Shown: positions 46,158 to 57,749 of the stretch, one piece after another | Position numbering within the stretch: position 1 is the first letter of the stretch | Layout: the number at the start of each line of letters is the position of its first letter | Assembly: GCA_033961575.1 (NCBI GenBank) | Contig: CM066738.1 | Span: forward strand, 91,027,478 to 91,091,477 | Length of the DNA stretch: 64,000 nt | Reading direction: 5' to 3' | Origin: Aselliscus stoliczkanus | Lineage: Eukaryota > Chordata > Mammalia > Chiroptera > Hipposideridae | The notes under the pieces: generated by a model | Database searches by the model: none | What the model saw: the letters and a program-made list of their open reading frames with translations, nothing else | What the model was told of the DNA's origin: nothing | Program-made: the position numbers and the translations under genes

Positions 46158-46610
46158 GGCCGGCCGAGTGGCGCATTGGTTAAGCGCTGGTTTGGGGATG
46201 CCAGCGGCCCCGGTTCGGATCCCACATGAGGGCCAGTGACACTGCCATCTACAGCTAACAACAGCTCCACCTGGATGGAGCTGCACTGTGCGAGCCCCGG
46301 CAATGGTGTAGGCTGCAGCCCCTGCTGCAGTGGGCTGCCATAGGCTACAGTGAGTGGCCGGCAGCCAGTGTGAGCGGCTGGCAGCCAAGCGTGAGCTGCC
46401 AATAGCCGCAGTGAGCGACATCCAGAGGCCAGCGACCGATCTGCCTCATCCGGGAAGAGCGCAATGACGATACCAACAGTGAAGCAACATCCTCCACAAC
46501 TAAACTGAAGAACAAAAAGACGGCAACTTGTGTGTTCCCCTTCCTCAATTCCTCAACGTTGTTCCCCTCCGCCAATTCCCCAATAAAATCTTTAAAAAAA
46601 ATAATAAAAT
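46158..46610 (+). mobile_element. Long tRNA-derived SINE inside mariner copy 1
   Basis: Perfect duplication AAAACTCCCTCACAG. Shares the missing ATGGGCC and the CCTCCGCCAATTCC variant with the copy at 7194. Confidence 0.93.
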
Positions 46611-46701
46611 AAAAAAAACTCCCTCACAGACAGTGCCGTGTGAGCTGATGCATTGTTGTGATGCAAGAGCCATGAATCGGCAAAAAGTTCAGGTCGTCTA
46701 A

Positions 46702-47158
46702 ATTTTTTTTTTTAGATATTTTATTGGGGAATTGGGGGAGGGGAACAGCATTGGGAAATCGGGGAAGGGGAACAGACAAGTTGCTGTCTTTTTGTTCTTC
46801 AGTCTAGTTGCGAAGGACGTTGCTTCACTGGCCCATGTTGGTATCATCATTGTGCTCTTCCTGGATGAGGCAGATCTGTTGCCGGCCTCTGGATAGTTAG
46901 TTGCTCACTGAGGCTATTGGCAGCTCACGCTGTCTGCTGCCGCTCACGCTGGCTGCCGGCCACTCACTGTAGTCTATGGCAGCCCACTGCAGCAGGGGCT
47001 GCAGCCTACACCGTCGCCAGGGCTCGCACAGCCCAGCTCCAGGTGGAGCTGTTGTTAGCTGTAGAGGGCAGTGTCACTGGCCCTCATATGTGGGAACCGA
47101 ACCGGGGCTGCTGGCATCCCAAAACCAGCTCTTAACCAATGCGCTACTCGGCTGGCCC
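46702..47158 (-). mobile_element. Long tRNA-derived SINE inside mariner copy 1, opposite orientation
   Basis: Poly(T) then TTTTATTGGGGAATTGGGGG through to GGCTGGCCC. The duplication is about TYGTCTAAM. The tail AATAAAATATCT lacks the usual TCTTT. Confidence 0.88.
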
Positions 47159-47319
47159 TTGTCTAACTTTTTCATGCAGCATTTTCAGCACTTCCAAATA
47201 GTAAACTTGGTTAACTGTTAGTCCAGTGGATACAAATTCATAATGAACAATCCCTCTGATTTCAAAAAAGTTTAGCAACATCATTGCAACGAGTTCTTGT
47301 CAGACCTTACAGCCAGGGC

Positions 47320-47750
47320 TAGGAAGAATGTGGCTGCCCTTGGCTGGTGGCCTCTTCCTCCCCACTCTCTATTCTCTCCTGATCAATCACAATTTGATCT
47401 GAATAGCTGCGTTCCTATACTCCCCTCTGGGGTCCCCATTCTTTCCAGGCTTCTGAAACCCCTCCCACAGGACTTTGGCCTAGGGCTCCTACCTGCCTGA
47501 GTCCTTGGGCCCTGGGGCCTTTCAGTTTAGGTTCTGCAGAAGGGACCATGTGGCTCACAGACAGGTGCCATGATCTGCAGCACATGTGCTCCCTTCCTCT
47601 CAAGAGCTGAGGACACCTGAGAGGAACACCAGGGACCCTTATAGACAGACTCTGTGCCCACACTGTGCAGGAAAGGGCAGTATCAGCTTTGGTCAGCCAG
47701 GAAGCACCCGGCCGGCTAAGACAGTGGCCCTGAGCTGAGATTGGTCAGAA
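47320..47750. other. Unique intron 1 sequence
   Basis: No repeat or exon was recognised. Frames of 67 and 82 codons here have no family resemblance. Confidence 0.5.
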
Positions 47751-47766
47751 TCAGGCCAACCACTTT

Positions 47767-47876
47767 CTTTTTTTTTTTTTTTTGAGGGCGGTGTCACTGG
47801 CCCTCATATGTGGGACCGAACCGGGGCCACTGGCTTCCCAAGCCAGCGCTTAACCACCACGCCACTCGGCCGGCCC
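47767..47876 (-). mobile_element. Short tRNA-derived SINE (GCCCTC class)
   Basis: Poly(T), GAGGGCGGTGTCACTGGCCC, GGCTTCCCAAGCCAGCGC, GGCCGGCCC. The duplication is CCAACCACTTT. Confidence 0.94.
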
Positions 47877-47889
47877 CCAACCACTTTTA

Positions 47890-49125
47890 TGAGCAAGAAT
47901 TTATGAGAATCCTGATTAGATAGGTAGGTGCTAACATAGGACAGGGCAATGAAGAAGCTTGAGCTGGACACAGATGGCTCACATGACTGGTCAGCTGTCC
48001 AGATTTACCAGCAACAGAAGTGCTGACCAAGGCCTGAAGTAAACACTTGTTATTCCGGAGAATTTAGGTCTTTTTAGACTCCCAGTTCAGGACCTGGATC
48101 TCTGGGGATGGAGGAAGTTTAGTGTGTGCATTTGACAACAAGGGATTATATCCTCAAGGCAGATTTCAAGAGGAGGGGCAACCACAGCCTGGAGCTGTGC
48201 AGGTAGGTACTTAGAGACCTGTATTTCTAGGGTTCTCAGACACTTGTGGCCACTTAAGAACCTGTCACTTCAAGCAGCTATTCTTTAAACAGAAAACACA
48301 GTGTTCCAATCAAAGTAGAAACTCAGCACTGCAGGGCAAGAGCGGAGATGAAAGACCCTGGCGACCATTTTCTCAGCATGTCACCTTGTATCCGTCTCTC
48401 AGCAAAATTCAGTCCAAAAGTTAACCAGATTTCGGCCCCTCAGAGGGCTGTGAAACTATCAACTGTTTTCACTCAAGCAAGGCCTTCAGGTAGGGAGGGC
48501 TGCGGGGTCTCTTCCCCCTACCCTAAGCAGCTCATTCAAGTATTCCTTCCAGCCCCATGCCATGCCATATCCCCCCTTGAGGTGTTTGAGGCACGCAGAT
48601 TTCCCCATCTTATTGCATGCCCAGAGCTATCTTAGCACTTTTCAGGAACTGGTGCCCATAGCACCTGCCCAGAATCTTGCTCTCATCACCCATTCCTTTT
48701 AGTGTGAGGAGAGGAGGTTAGCCTGTTTCTGATTAGTGGCATACATGTGTGTTTGCCCCTTAAAAAGAGCGTAGGTCCTCTGACGGCAGGGGTCAACCTT
48801 CTCCTAACCTTAGAGGTCCACACAGATCCCTGGCTCCACAAATTTCGGAACACCTAAGGGCTCGGACACAAAGATAGTTAAATACTGGGTAAAACTCAGA
48901 CCATAGGAAAACGCAAAGAAAAAAGAATTCAGTGTTATCAAGCTTTCAATGCAGGGAGGAGTTTTAAACCTTGGTGTGGAATAGATGAAATCACAAAGGA
49001 TGAGCTCAACAAACTTGACTGTATAAAGTGTTTCCAAAATACATATACATATTTAAGTATAATTATCCTTTTACAGATGAGGATACTAAGCTCAGAAAGG
49101 CTGAAAGCAGCAGAGCCAGGATTCC
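47890..49125. other. Unique intron 1 sequence
   Basis: No exon or clear repeat was recognised. Confidence 0.5.
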
Positions 49126-49129
49126 AGAG

Positions 49130-49260
49130 ATTATAGAGAATTATAGAGATTATAGAGAATACAGTCAATAAGATTGTAATAACTATGTATGGTGTCAGAT
49201 GGGTACTAAGTTTATCGAGAGGATCACTTCGTAAGTTATATAAATGTCTGACCACTCGTT
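49130..49260 (+). repeat. L1 3' UTR fragment
   Basis: ATTGTAATAACTATGTATGG, TGTCAGATGGGTACTAAG and TTATATAAATGTCTGACCAC are the same L1 3' text that appears reversed at 50715-50905. Confidence 0.75.
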
Positions 49261-49660
49261 AGACATTTATTCAGCATATCCTTTGTCTTCAGAACCGTGT
49301 CAAGCTCCAGGGACACAGAGGCGAATAAGACAGAAGTTGACCATAGTCTAACGAGGAAACAGGCAAGGAAACAGATGGCTAAATATAGAGTGATAAGTGC
49401 AGTTGGAAATATGCACCAGAGTTTCAGAAAAAGTCCCCTAACCCAGACCTAGAGGCAGAAGTAGAGGTCAATGTGAAGGCTTAGAGATGAGGCCAAGGGA
49501 ACATCTCCCCACCCCCAATCCCCAGTCCCCTTGGAGTGTAGTGTGACAAGTAGTTTTGTGTGGCTGCAGTTCACAGTGTGAATATTGAGGGTGAGAGTCA
49601 TGGGTCAGCTATCCTCTGTCATTACAACTTTTCGTATTCTTTATTCTCATATTCTCCATC

Positions 49661-49735
49661 TCTCCTCTCCTCTCCTCTCCTTCTCTCCCTTTTTCCCCCT
49701 CTCTCTTTCCTGCCCCCTCCCTCTCCCTCTCCTAA
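49661..49735. repeat. (TCTCC)n pyrimidine-rich repeat
   Basis: TCTCC units pass into a C/T-rich tract. Confidence 0.85.
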
Positions 49736-49774
49736 AATATAGTTGTAAAAACAGTGATATCAATAAGTAGAACT

Positions 49775-50673
49775 TTTACCAGTTAGAATGGTTATCATTA
49801 ACAAGACAAATAAAACAAGTGATGGGCCGGCCGAGTGGCGCGGTGGTTAAACACTGGCTTGGGAAGCCAGCAGCCCCGGTTTGGTCCCACATATGAGGGC
49901 CAGTGACACTGCCCTCAAAAAACAAACAAACAAACAAACAAAAACAACAACAAATAAAACAAGTGTTGGAGAGGCTGTGGAGGAAAAGGAACCCTCATAC
50001 ACTGTTGGTGGGAATGCAGATTGGTGCAGCTGCTATGGAAGGCAGTGTGGAGGTTCCTCAAAAAATTAAGAACAGAATTACCATATGACCCAGCAATCCC
50101 TCTCCTGGGTATATCTGAAAAAATCTGAAAACATTTATCCATAAAGATACATGTGCTCTGATGTTCGTTGCAGCTTTATTTTACAGTGGTTAAGACATGG
50201 AAACAACCAAAGTGTCCTTCAATAGACAATTGGATAAAGAAGATGTGGTATATATACACAATGGAATACTATTCTGCCATAAGAAAAGGTGAAATAGTGC
50301 CATTTGCCAAGATCATGGATACATCTTGAGATTATTATGCTAAGTGAAATAAGTCAGACAGAAAAAGTTGAGAACCATATGATTTCACTGATATGTGGGA
50401 TATAAAACAAAAAGCAATAAAGGGAACAAGACAGACAAATAAAGAAACAAAAACTCACAGACATAGACAATAGTTTAGTGGTGGCTAGAGGGTAAAGGGG
50501 GGAGGAGGGCGGTAGATAAGGGTAAATGGGATCAAGTATATGGTGAGAAAAGAACTGACTCTGGGTGGTGAACACACAATGTGATATATAGATGATGTAT
50601 TACAGAATTATACACCTGAAACCTATGTAACTTTACTAACCATTGTCACCCCAATAAACTTTAATTTAAAAAA
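49775..50673 (+). mobile_element. L1, 5'-truncated, ORF2 end plus 3' UTR
   Basis: Duplication AATAAGTAGAACT (49762-49774 and 50674-50686). Motifs GGAGAGGCTGTGGAGGAAAA, TGACCCAGCAATCCCTCTCC, the 3' end TTGTCACCCCAATAAACTTT. Same L1 family tail as at 683-1168. Confidence 0.93.
49822..49949 (+). mobile_element. Short tRNA-derived SINE (GCCCTC class) inside the L1
   Basis: GGGCCGGCCGAGTGGCGCGG head, ends GCCCTC plus (AAAC)n. The duplication is ACAAATAAAACAAGTG. Confidence 0.94.
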
Positions 50674-50710
50674 AATAAGTAGAACTATTAGTACCATTCT
50701 TGGGGATTCA

Positions 50711-50915
50711 TTTTTTTTAGTTTAATAAATATTTTTCAATTACAGTTGACATTCACTGTTACATTAGTTTCAGGTGTAAGACAGAGTGGTTAGACATTCA
50801 CATAACCTATGAAGTGATCCTCCATAAGTCTAGTACCCATCTGACACCATACATAGTTATTACAATCTTATTGACTATATTCTTTATGCTGTACTTTACA
50901 TCCCCATCGTGGGAG
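50711..50915 (-). mobile_element. L1 3' UTR fragment (second 3' UTR type)
   Basis: TTCAATTACAGTTGACATTC, GTTTCAGGTGTAAGACAGAG and CTAGTACCCATCTGACACC are reversed L1 3' end. Confidence 0.8.
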
Positions 50916-51038
50916 TTTATAAAAGCACTTGAAACTGAATCTACCCCGATAAGCAAACAGTAATATGTTTCAAAAATTAACAGTCCTCTGTGAAAAAATA
51001 TTTAAGATCACTGCAGCCTTTAAAAACAAAAGATAGAG

Positions 51039-51462
51039 GGCCGGCCGATTGGCGCATTGGTTAAGAACTGGCTTGGGATGCCAGCGACCCCTGTTCGGAT
51101 CCCACATATGAGAGCCAGTGACACTGTCCTCTTCAGCTAACAACAGCACCATCTGGAGCTGGGCTGTGCAAGCCCCGGCGATGGTGTAGGCTGCAGCCCC
51201 TGCTGCAGTGGGCTGCCATAGGCTACAGTGAGTGGCCGGCAGCCAGCGTGAGCTGCCAATAGCCGCAGGACCAATCTACCTCATCCAGGAAGAGCGCAAT
51301 GACAATACCAACATGGGCCAGTGAAGCAACGTCCTCCACAACTAGACTGAAGAACAAAAGGACAGCAGCTTGTCTGTTCCCCTTCCCCAATTCCCCAATG
51401 CTGTTCCTCTCCCCCAATTCCCCAATAAAATTTAAAAAAAAAAAACAAAACAAAAAAAGAAC
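51039..51462 (+). mobile_element. Long tRNA-derived SINE with a single 20-bp internal unit
   Basis: GGCCGGCCGATTGGCGCATT head. The tail reads CCCCAATAAAATTTAAAAAA, so TCTTT is absent. The duplication is ACAAAAGATAGAG. Confidence 0.93.
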
Positions 51463-51479
51463 ACAAAAGATAGAGAGTA

Positions 51480-51899
51480 AATATAGCATTTAAATATCTA
51501 AGAATACTCTTTTGTTTTACTTTCACAAATATGTAGCTGTGATAATTCCTGTTAAAAAAAAAGTCTTCATTTGGTTTCTCATCCACTAATACAATCCAGT
51601 GTGACTTGGTTAATGCTGATGGAACAACCATCTGTGAACAGTGAACTCTGACACTCACTGGATAGTTGTTCCCCAAGATAGATAATGATGAATGCTATGG
51701 ATTTGTGCATTGGGGTTTGAAATTGCCTTGTGCTGCCCTTATACACACAAATAGTGCAACGAGTTTAAGACGTGAACATTAAGGCTGATGAGAAAAGCTT
51801 TCTTCTCCTCATGAAGAACAAAGCTCCATCAGCTTGTGGAAATCTCCTACATGACCCTTGTCTAACCTTCAGCCCCAAATGCACAAAGTTTCAAAAATA
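51480..51899. other. Unique intron 1 sequence
   Basis: Nothing recognised. Confidence 0.5.
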
Positions 51900-52018
51900 G
51901 GGCCGGCTGAGTGGCGCGGTGGTTAAGAGCTGGCTTGGGACACCAGCGGCCCCGGTTGGGATCCCACATAGGAAGGCCAGTGACACTGCCCTCAAAAAAA
52001 CAAACAAACCAAAAAAAT
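51900..52018 (+). mobile_element. Short tRNA-derived SINE (GCCCTC class)
   Basis: GGGCCGGCTGAGTGGCGCGG head; loop sequence changed (CTTGGGACACCAG). Ends GCCCTC plus an A-rich tail. Weak duplication CAAAAATA. Confidence 0.88.
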
Positions 52019-52019
52019 A

Positions 52020-53290
52020 AAGCAAATCCCCAAAAGCAGGCTTAATTAAAGCCAACAGTCTATGGAGTCTTCAAGAAATCTGATTCTCCTAGTTTCCTCA
52101 CACACGTGGTGCTGGGAAACAAGAAACCCATGACTCAGAGGCAGCAGGCTACGAGGCCTTGTTGGAGGTGGTAAGATTCACAGCCAGCTATTCTAACGCT
52201 GGTATCCAAAGTATTAATATCTGGTTTCCTGCTGCCTTACTTTTCTGGAGTGAGAGTGTATGGTTCTGCAATCTTCATAGATTTTCAAAATATATTAAGA
52301 GTTTTTAAACTCCTGGCAACAAAGTCTTAATTAACTTAAAGCATCGTCATTTATTTAGTTGGAAATGTTTAATAGTTTGACATTTTCTAAAATGACAATG
52401 GCATTCTATGAAGCTAACCAACAGCTCCTCTAATTTAAAGTTCCTTTTTTTGTTAAAGCTGGAGATTTCTAGTGTAGGCAAGGAAAGAAAAATGTCAGCT
52501 ATTTCCTACTCAAGATGAGCTTTTCATTAATACTGAAATTTAGGTGATATTTATTTATGCTGTAACAAAATATGTACAAAAATTGACATTCTGGTTACAT
52601 TTAGGAGATAGTAAATGAGAAATTATAAAATTTAATGGCAAAATTATCCACTAGTACAAACAGAGAAACTTTTGATAATGTATATATTTGGATATAACCA
52701 ATATTTTGCTTTGACTGGCTGATACATGCTTTCACAAAAAAATCCATAAATTAAGATGCATCCATACACATTTATACCAAGTTTTACATACACCCAAATC
52801 TTTTTGACCTTAGAATGAACTTGAACTATATGCCTGTCTCTATGCATGCACTGTGTATATTTTTAGGCCTTTCCATAATAGGTACCTGAGATACCAAACT
52901 TTGAACTCTGCATTCACTATATAGATCCAATCTGTAAATAAACTCTCTTCTTCACAAAAAAGAAAAAAGTCTCTGATAAAGGTGAATAATGCCAACTCCC
53001 ACCTCCCCAAAAAAGGCAACTAGAAAGTCCAGGTAAAACAAGAATGAGAATCTCATCACAATATATTAATTAGCTTTAAAATGAATGATCTTTATATGCT
53101 GTGACAACATAAATAGTAATTGCATTGTTTTTCATTATAAGGCTTTTGGAAATATTTGGATTTTTAAAGTATATGCTTGTATTACCCGATTTAAAAAAGT
53201 TTATTAATTCTTCTCAGCCAAACACCCTCTATGCCTTTCTACTTGTTCAGGTTTTATATGTCTCAATAAGAATTTTTTTATTTTCCTTAA
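52020..53290. other. AT-rich unique intron 1 sequence
   Basis: No exon or clear repeat was recognised. Confidence 0.5.
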
Positions 53291-53302
53291 AAGATAGGTC
53301 CT

Positions 53303-53693
53303 GAGTGGGACTGGTCAAGTGGCTCAATTGGTTAAGAGCATGAGCTCCGAGCAACAGGGTCACCAGTTTGATTCCCACATGGGCCACTGAGCTGCGACTA
53401 AGCTGAGCTGCCAACAGGTGGCAGGATGGCTCAGCTGGTGAGAGCACATGCTCTTAACAATAAGGTTGCCAGTTGGACTCCCGCATGGGATGGTGGGCAT
53501 GCCAATCCGCAACTGAGATTGAACACAGCACTTTGAGCTGAGTAGCCTTGAGCCGGCCACAGGCTGCCAGATGGCAACTGGACTGCACCCTCCACAACTA
53601 AGATTGAAGGACAACAACTTGGCTGTTCCCCTTCCCCAATCCCCTAATGCTGTTCCCAATTCCCCAATAAAATCTTTTTTTAAAAAAAAAAAC
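53303..53693 (+). mobile_element. Rhin-1-like SINE with two tRNA modules
   Basis: Modules with B boxes near 53365 and 53471, then GATTGAAGGACAACAACTTG, CCCCAATAAAATCTTTTTTT. The duplication is TAGGTCCT. Confidence 0.88.
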
Positions 53694-53704
53694 TAGGTCC
53701 TATG

Positions 53705-54940
53705 CCTCTCATTAAATTTTTAAGAAGATAAAACAAGACAAAAATATTTTGATAATTATTCTTAAAATAGATCCCAATCCTACGGGTTGCTCTCAGAAGA
53801 ATAAATTGGAGAAGTGCAATTGTCAATGACTTTCATTTTTCCACTGGGCCAGACAATATAAAATAGTTCTCGTGGTGTGATTCTAGGGACCAGTTTCCAA
53901 GAGAGAGTATTTTTTAAAATGCAACAGCCTAAACATTGTACAAAATAGCACATGGAGTCAGCATGAAGGTGTATTAATTTGTTTTCTTCTTTGTTTACTT
54001 AAGAAAAAAAAATGGAGGCTCCCACATTGTGTAGAGAAAAGCCACAGAGCAAAGCTGGATGCAGCACCAGCTCAAGCTCTGGTAAGGCCCCCGAATGACA
54101 GATTCCAACCCGGTCAAAGGTTTGACCCAGAGGGACAGCCCAGAGGGACTAAGCAAGTTCAGACCGTGTCAAGCCTTCCCCCAGGCAGAGCAGAGGGACC
54201 CTGCTCTCTGCAGGTGCACGGGGATAGCGGGGGAGTGCTGGGACCCGGACTAGGAAGCTGGTCTGAACCTTGAGGATCAGGAAGGCTGGGTCAAAATAGG
54301 ACCCAGAGGACATACAGGGACAGGAAGGTAGGTCATCATGCCAAAAGGTGCGGTTTTTCCTCTACTGTGACCCAACCGTTTCACTGGAGCTCTGGAAAGC
54401 ACAGTCATGGTCACCATCTGTCTGAGTCTGACAAGGCACCATCCACATTAACCAAGACAAATTACAGCACCACTTAACTACACTGCCACAAAGAAGGTGC
54501 GCGTAGGGAAGGGTGGAAGAGAAACAACACATGGGTGTGCTTCCTGTCAGGCAAACGCAGTTGGGGCTGATCCCAGTTTTAAAGAACACTGAGTGTTCCC
54601 CTCCTCAAACAGATCCAGCGAAATGTTCCTTTACATAAGCATTTCCACACAAGCACTTCAATAAGAATGTCTACGGTGTATGTGCTGACTCATACCTTTT
54701 CAGGAACATCTACCTAAGTTGACCCTGGGCCCCTCAACTTCCACAGAGCGTCCCTCTCTTGGGCCTGTGGAGGCTCTCTCCTGGTTGTAGCCCTATGTCT
54801 CTGCCTCTTTCTCTGCGCCCTCTGGTCTTCCTGCCAAAACACAGGCGTTCACCAAGAGTGCTTCTTTAGGGACTTCTTCCCTCTTCATTCTTTCTCCTCA
54901 ATTGAGTGACTGTCACCTACTTCCTGTAATTGTCACCTCT
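53705..54940. other. Unique intron 1 sequence
   Basis: No exon or clear repeat was recognised. 54040-54330 is purine-rich. Confidence 0.5.
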
Positions 54941-54944
54941 GTGT

Positions 54945-55180
54945 TGATAACAGCTGATAATCACAACTGCTCACTGTATGCCAGGCACTGTACTAAACTC
55001 TGATTTCATCCTCACAACCGCCCTATGGAGTACATACTGTTATTATCCCCATTTTTATACATGGGAAAACTGAGGCTTGTGGGCATTGAAGTAACTGCTC
55101 AAGGTGCTCAGCTAGTAAGGGGCAGACAGATCCAGGATTCAAACCCAGGCAGTCTACTTCCTCACAGCCTCTGCTGGTAA
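54945..55180 (-). repeat. MIR SINE, long copy
   Basis: ATGCCAGGCACTGTACTAAA, CCTCACAACCGCCCTATGG, GGGAAAACTGAGGCTTGTGG and GGATTCAAACCCAGGCAGTC form a near-complete reversed MIR. Confidence 0.9.
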
Positions 55181-55189
55181 CTGATGACA

Positions 55190-56390
55190 CATCTGTACTT
55201 CATGCTGTTCTGCACACTCTCTCCCCTGGATACCCTTCCCAAAGACTGGGGTCATCCACCAGCCCTTGAGACCCAGAATGTAGACCACCACACATCAGAG
55301 AGTACTCACTAACATGTTTGTACTGGTTATTAAAACATTAAAATACTTCAAAAAAAAATTAAAATACTTCCAAACCCTGCCACCTGGTTCCCCAGGGAAC
55401 CCTCCACCCACCCAGGACTTCCCCACATCCAGCAACCCAGGCATGGTGCTGGGTTGGCCTTGGTCCTCACTGGTGCTACACTTGCGGAAAAATATTGTTA
55501 ATATCACTTCTGCCTCCTCCTCCTTCTCTCTCCATAAACCAGTTCCTCTTCCTAACTTCCTTGTTTCTGGGGCTCATACCTCATTCTCCAGTTTACGTCA
55601 CAGGAGCCCTCCTTTCCTCTTCCCTACTGCTCACCTTCAATTGGTGGCCTCATCCTGTGGCCTCTCTTGTACCCTCTGCTACTCCTCCCACCTGTCTCTT
55701 CCTTGCCCCTCTCTATGGTCTCCACCCTGAAACAGACCCCTCTGACCCCGGCCCAGTTTCCTTAGCCCCTGCTGGACTCTCCCTACCCCCTGCCCCATCT
55801 TCCTCCAAATCCTTGAAGCTAGGCTTTCAAGGCCAAAGCCTTGCTTCCTCATCAGAAATCTATTTTCTAACCAAGGTGGCGGTCTTACCCTGCAAATGCC
55901 CCCTCCATTAGAGCTCCTTATACAGAGAAGGTATTTCATGAATATGTATTAAATTCATTCAACTGATTCTCACGTATGTTTGCAAAGTCTCCTACCTTAT
56001 CCTATCACAACCCTTTTGTCCTTGCAACATGAAAGTTATTGTCATCCCGTCAGTGCTCACAACAGCCTTGCCTCCCTACCCCTCAAGAGTGAAAGCCTCA
56101 CAGCAGCTCCTGAGGTTCCCAACGGTTTCCCTGCTGCCGCTTTTCTCCCAAGTCCTGGCTGACTGTCCATCTGCCTGACTCCTGAGCATCCAATGCAAAG
56201 CACTATGGCAGCTGTTGGGAGCTCAGCTGATGGTGACACTCAGTGCCTACCGTCCAGGAGCTCATGATTGGAGCTGGAGGGGAAAGATATAATCATATCA
56301 AGGTCCAACTTCCTCTGGCACTGCCATGGAAGACAGACATGCAGACAGCTATGCTGGGACACTCTTGCTGAGCACCACCCTCCTTGAGGC
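55190..56390. other. Pyrimidine-rich unique intron 1 sequence
   Basis: Two overlapping frames of 138 codons (55314-55730, 55495-55911) arise from low stop density in C/T-rich text. No motif or splice structure supports a gene. Confidence 0.5.
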
Positions 56391-56394
56391 ACTG

Positions 56395-56615
56395 GTCCAT
56401 CAGTCCTACTCCACTATTTAACAGCTCTAGGACCTTGGGAAAGTTGCTTAACCTCTCTGCCACTATTTCCTCATCTATAAAATGGGATAGTGAGTAAGCT
56501 ACCCCATAGGAGTAGTTGTGAGGTGTAAATGAGTGGTGTGTGTAAAGCATATAAAATGAGCTCTCCACAGACTCTGTGGTCAGTAATATTGGCTATTAAT
56601 TGTGTTTATTATTTG
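56395..56615 (+). repeat. MIR SINE
   Basis: ACCTTGGGAAAGTTGCTTAA, CCTCATCTATAAAATGGGAT and TTGTGAGGTGTAAATGAG are MIR motifs in order. Confidence 0.85.
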
Positions 56616-56619
56616 ACAT

Positions 56620-57749
56620 AAAGTGTCACAAGAAATTAGAGATGGAAGATACCCTTCGCAAATTATCTCAGGATCTCAGATACCTTCTGAAAATATTAGC
56701 CCAAAAAGTTCTACCCTCCAGACCATTACACAACCTCTAAATCTCAACCCAGGCCTCATTTCTGCCTGCTTCCCTACGTCCTGTAAGAATGCATCAGGAG
56801 CACCTGGGGGGCTGCCTTACCGTGGCCTAGGAGCCCTCTAAGGATGGACACTGCAGCTCTCACCCTATCACACATCCTATTAGCCTTACAGATCCACTTT
56901 ACTCATCCAACAAGTATTTGCCGAGCCCCCATTATGTGTCAGCCTGTGCAAGGGGCAGTGGCATTGAAAGCCAACACAGCACCTATCTACAAGGTGCTCA
57001 CATGTTTGTAGGCCCCCAAATTCAAAACCATAAACTAGCAATGCTATGAAGGAACAGAATGTGCACCAGGTGAGCAGGTGACAGGAGCTATTGGGCTCAA
57101 TCAGGAAAGGCTTCCCTGAGGAGGTGACATCTGGGTTGAGATTTGAAAACTGGGTGTCACACTTTGAAGGTGGGGTGGCAAGGCAGGTCCCCCCCGCCCT
57201 GCTTTTTTCCACAATGCCTGGCATGGGACCCAAAAGCCCTATATTCTACTTGAAGAATACCCAGGTTTTCTCACAGGGACAGCTGTGATGTCGTTCACTT
57301 TTTCTGTGAATCTCTGCAGCCCTGTATCCTACAGCTGGGCGGTACCCCAGGAAAACCTCAAAAACTCCAGGAAAGGGGACCTCAAAGGGCAGGGTATAAA
57401 CTGTCCCTGAGGCTACATTGCCAGGTTTCTCCATCTGGCAGTCCACGATGGGGGACAGGAACCTGCCAGGCAGCTGTGAAACTACATGGAGGGCAGGCAG
57501 GGTCCCACGTAAGGAGCCGGAGCCACTTGGCAGCTGTAGGTCAACTCAGGTGTGCTGACTTGCTGCTTCTGCCTTCCATCTCCTGCTTCAGCCCGTCCTA
57601 CCCAGAGTGGATGCCCAACCCCCCCACCCTCCACCACCCCCAGCTCTAGGGTCCCATACATCTCGTCCTCCCTCTGGGCTGGAGCCAAGTCCCGGGGAGG
57701 GGTCTCAGGAAACAGGGCTGCCGTATGAGACAACCTGTTGCAAAAGAAG
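56620..57749. other. Unique intron 1 sequence downstream of the CpG island
   Basis: Contains an old fragment near 56900-57150 with the ATTATGTGTCAGCCTGTGCA motif of ancient mammalian repeats. No exon was recognised. Confidence 0.45.

Larger units (their letters stand above)
45831..47310 (-). mobile_element. Mariner element copy 1, interrupted by two SINEs
   Basis: The left end is TAGGTCCGACAATTAAGTTC and the right end TTGTCAGACCTTA. The minus strand encodes a broken mariner-type transposase C-terminus with the signature YSPDLAPNDFFLYP near 46078-46119. Two long SINEs (46158, 46702) cut it. The inverted repeat at the right end is shortened. It cannot encode a working transposase. Confidence 0.88.

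Noticed and set aside
55314..55911. Two overlapping 138-codon plus-strand frames
   Set aside because: C/T-rich sequence with few stops, no recognisable domain, no splice or promoter context, and two frames compete for the same bases.
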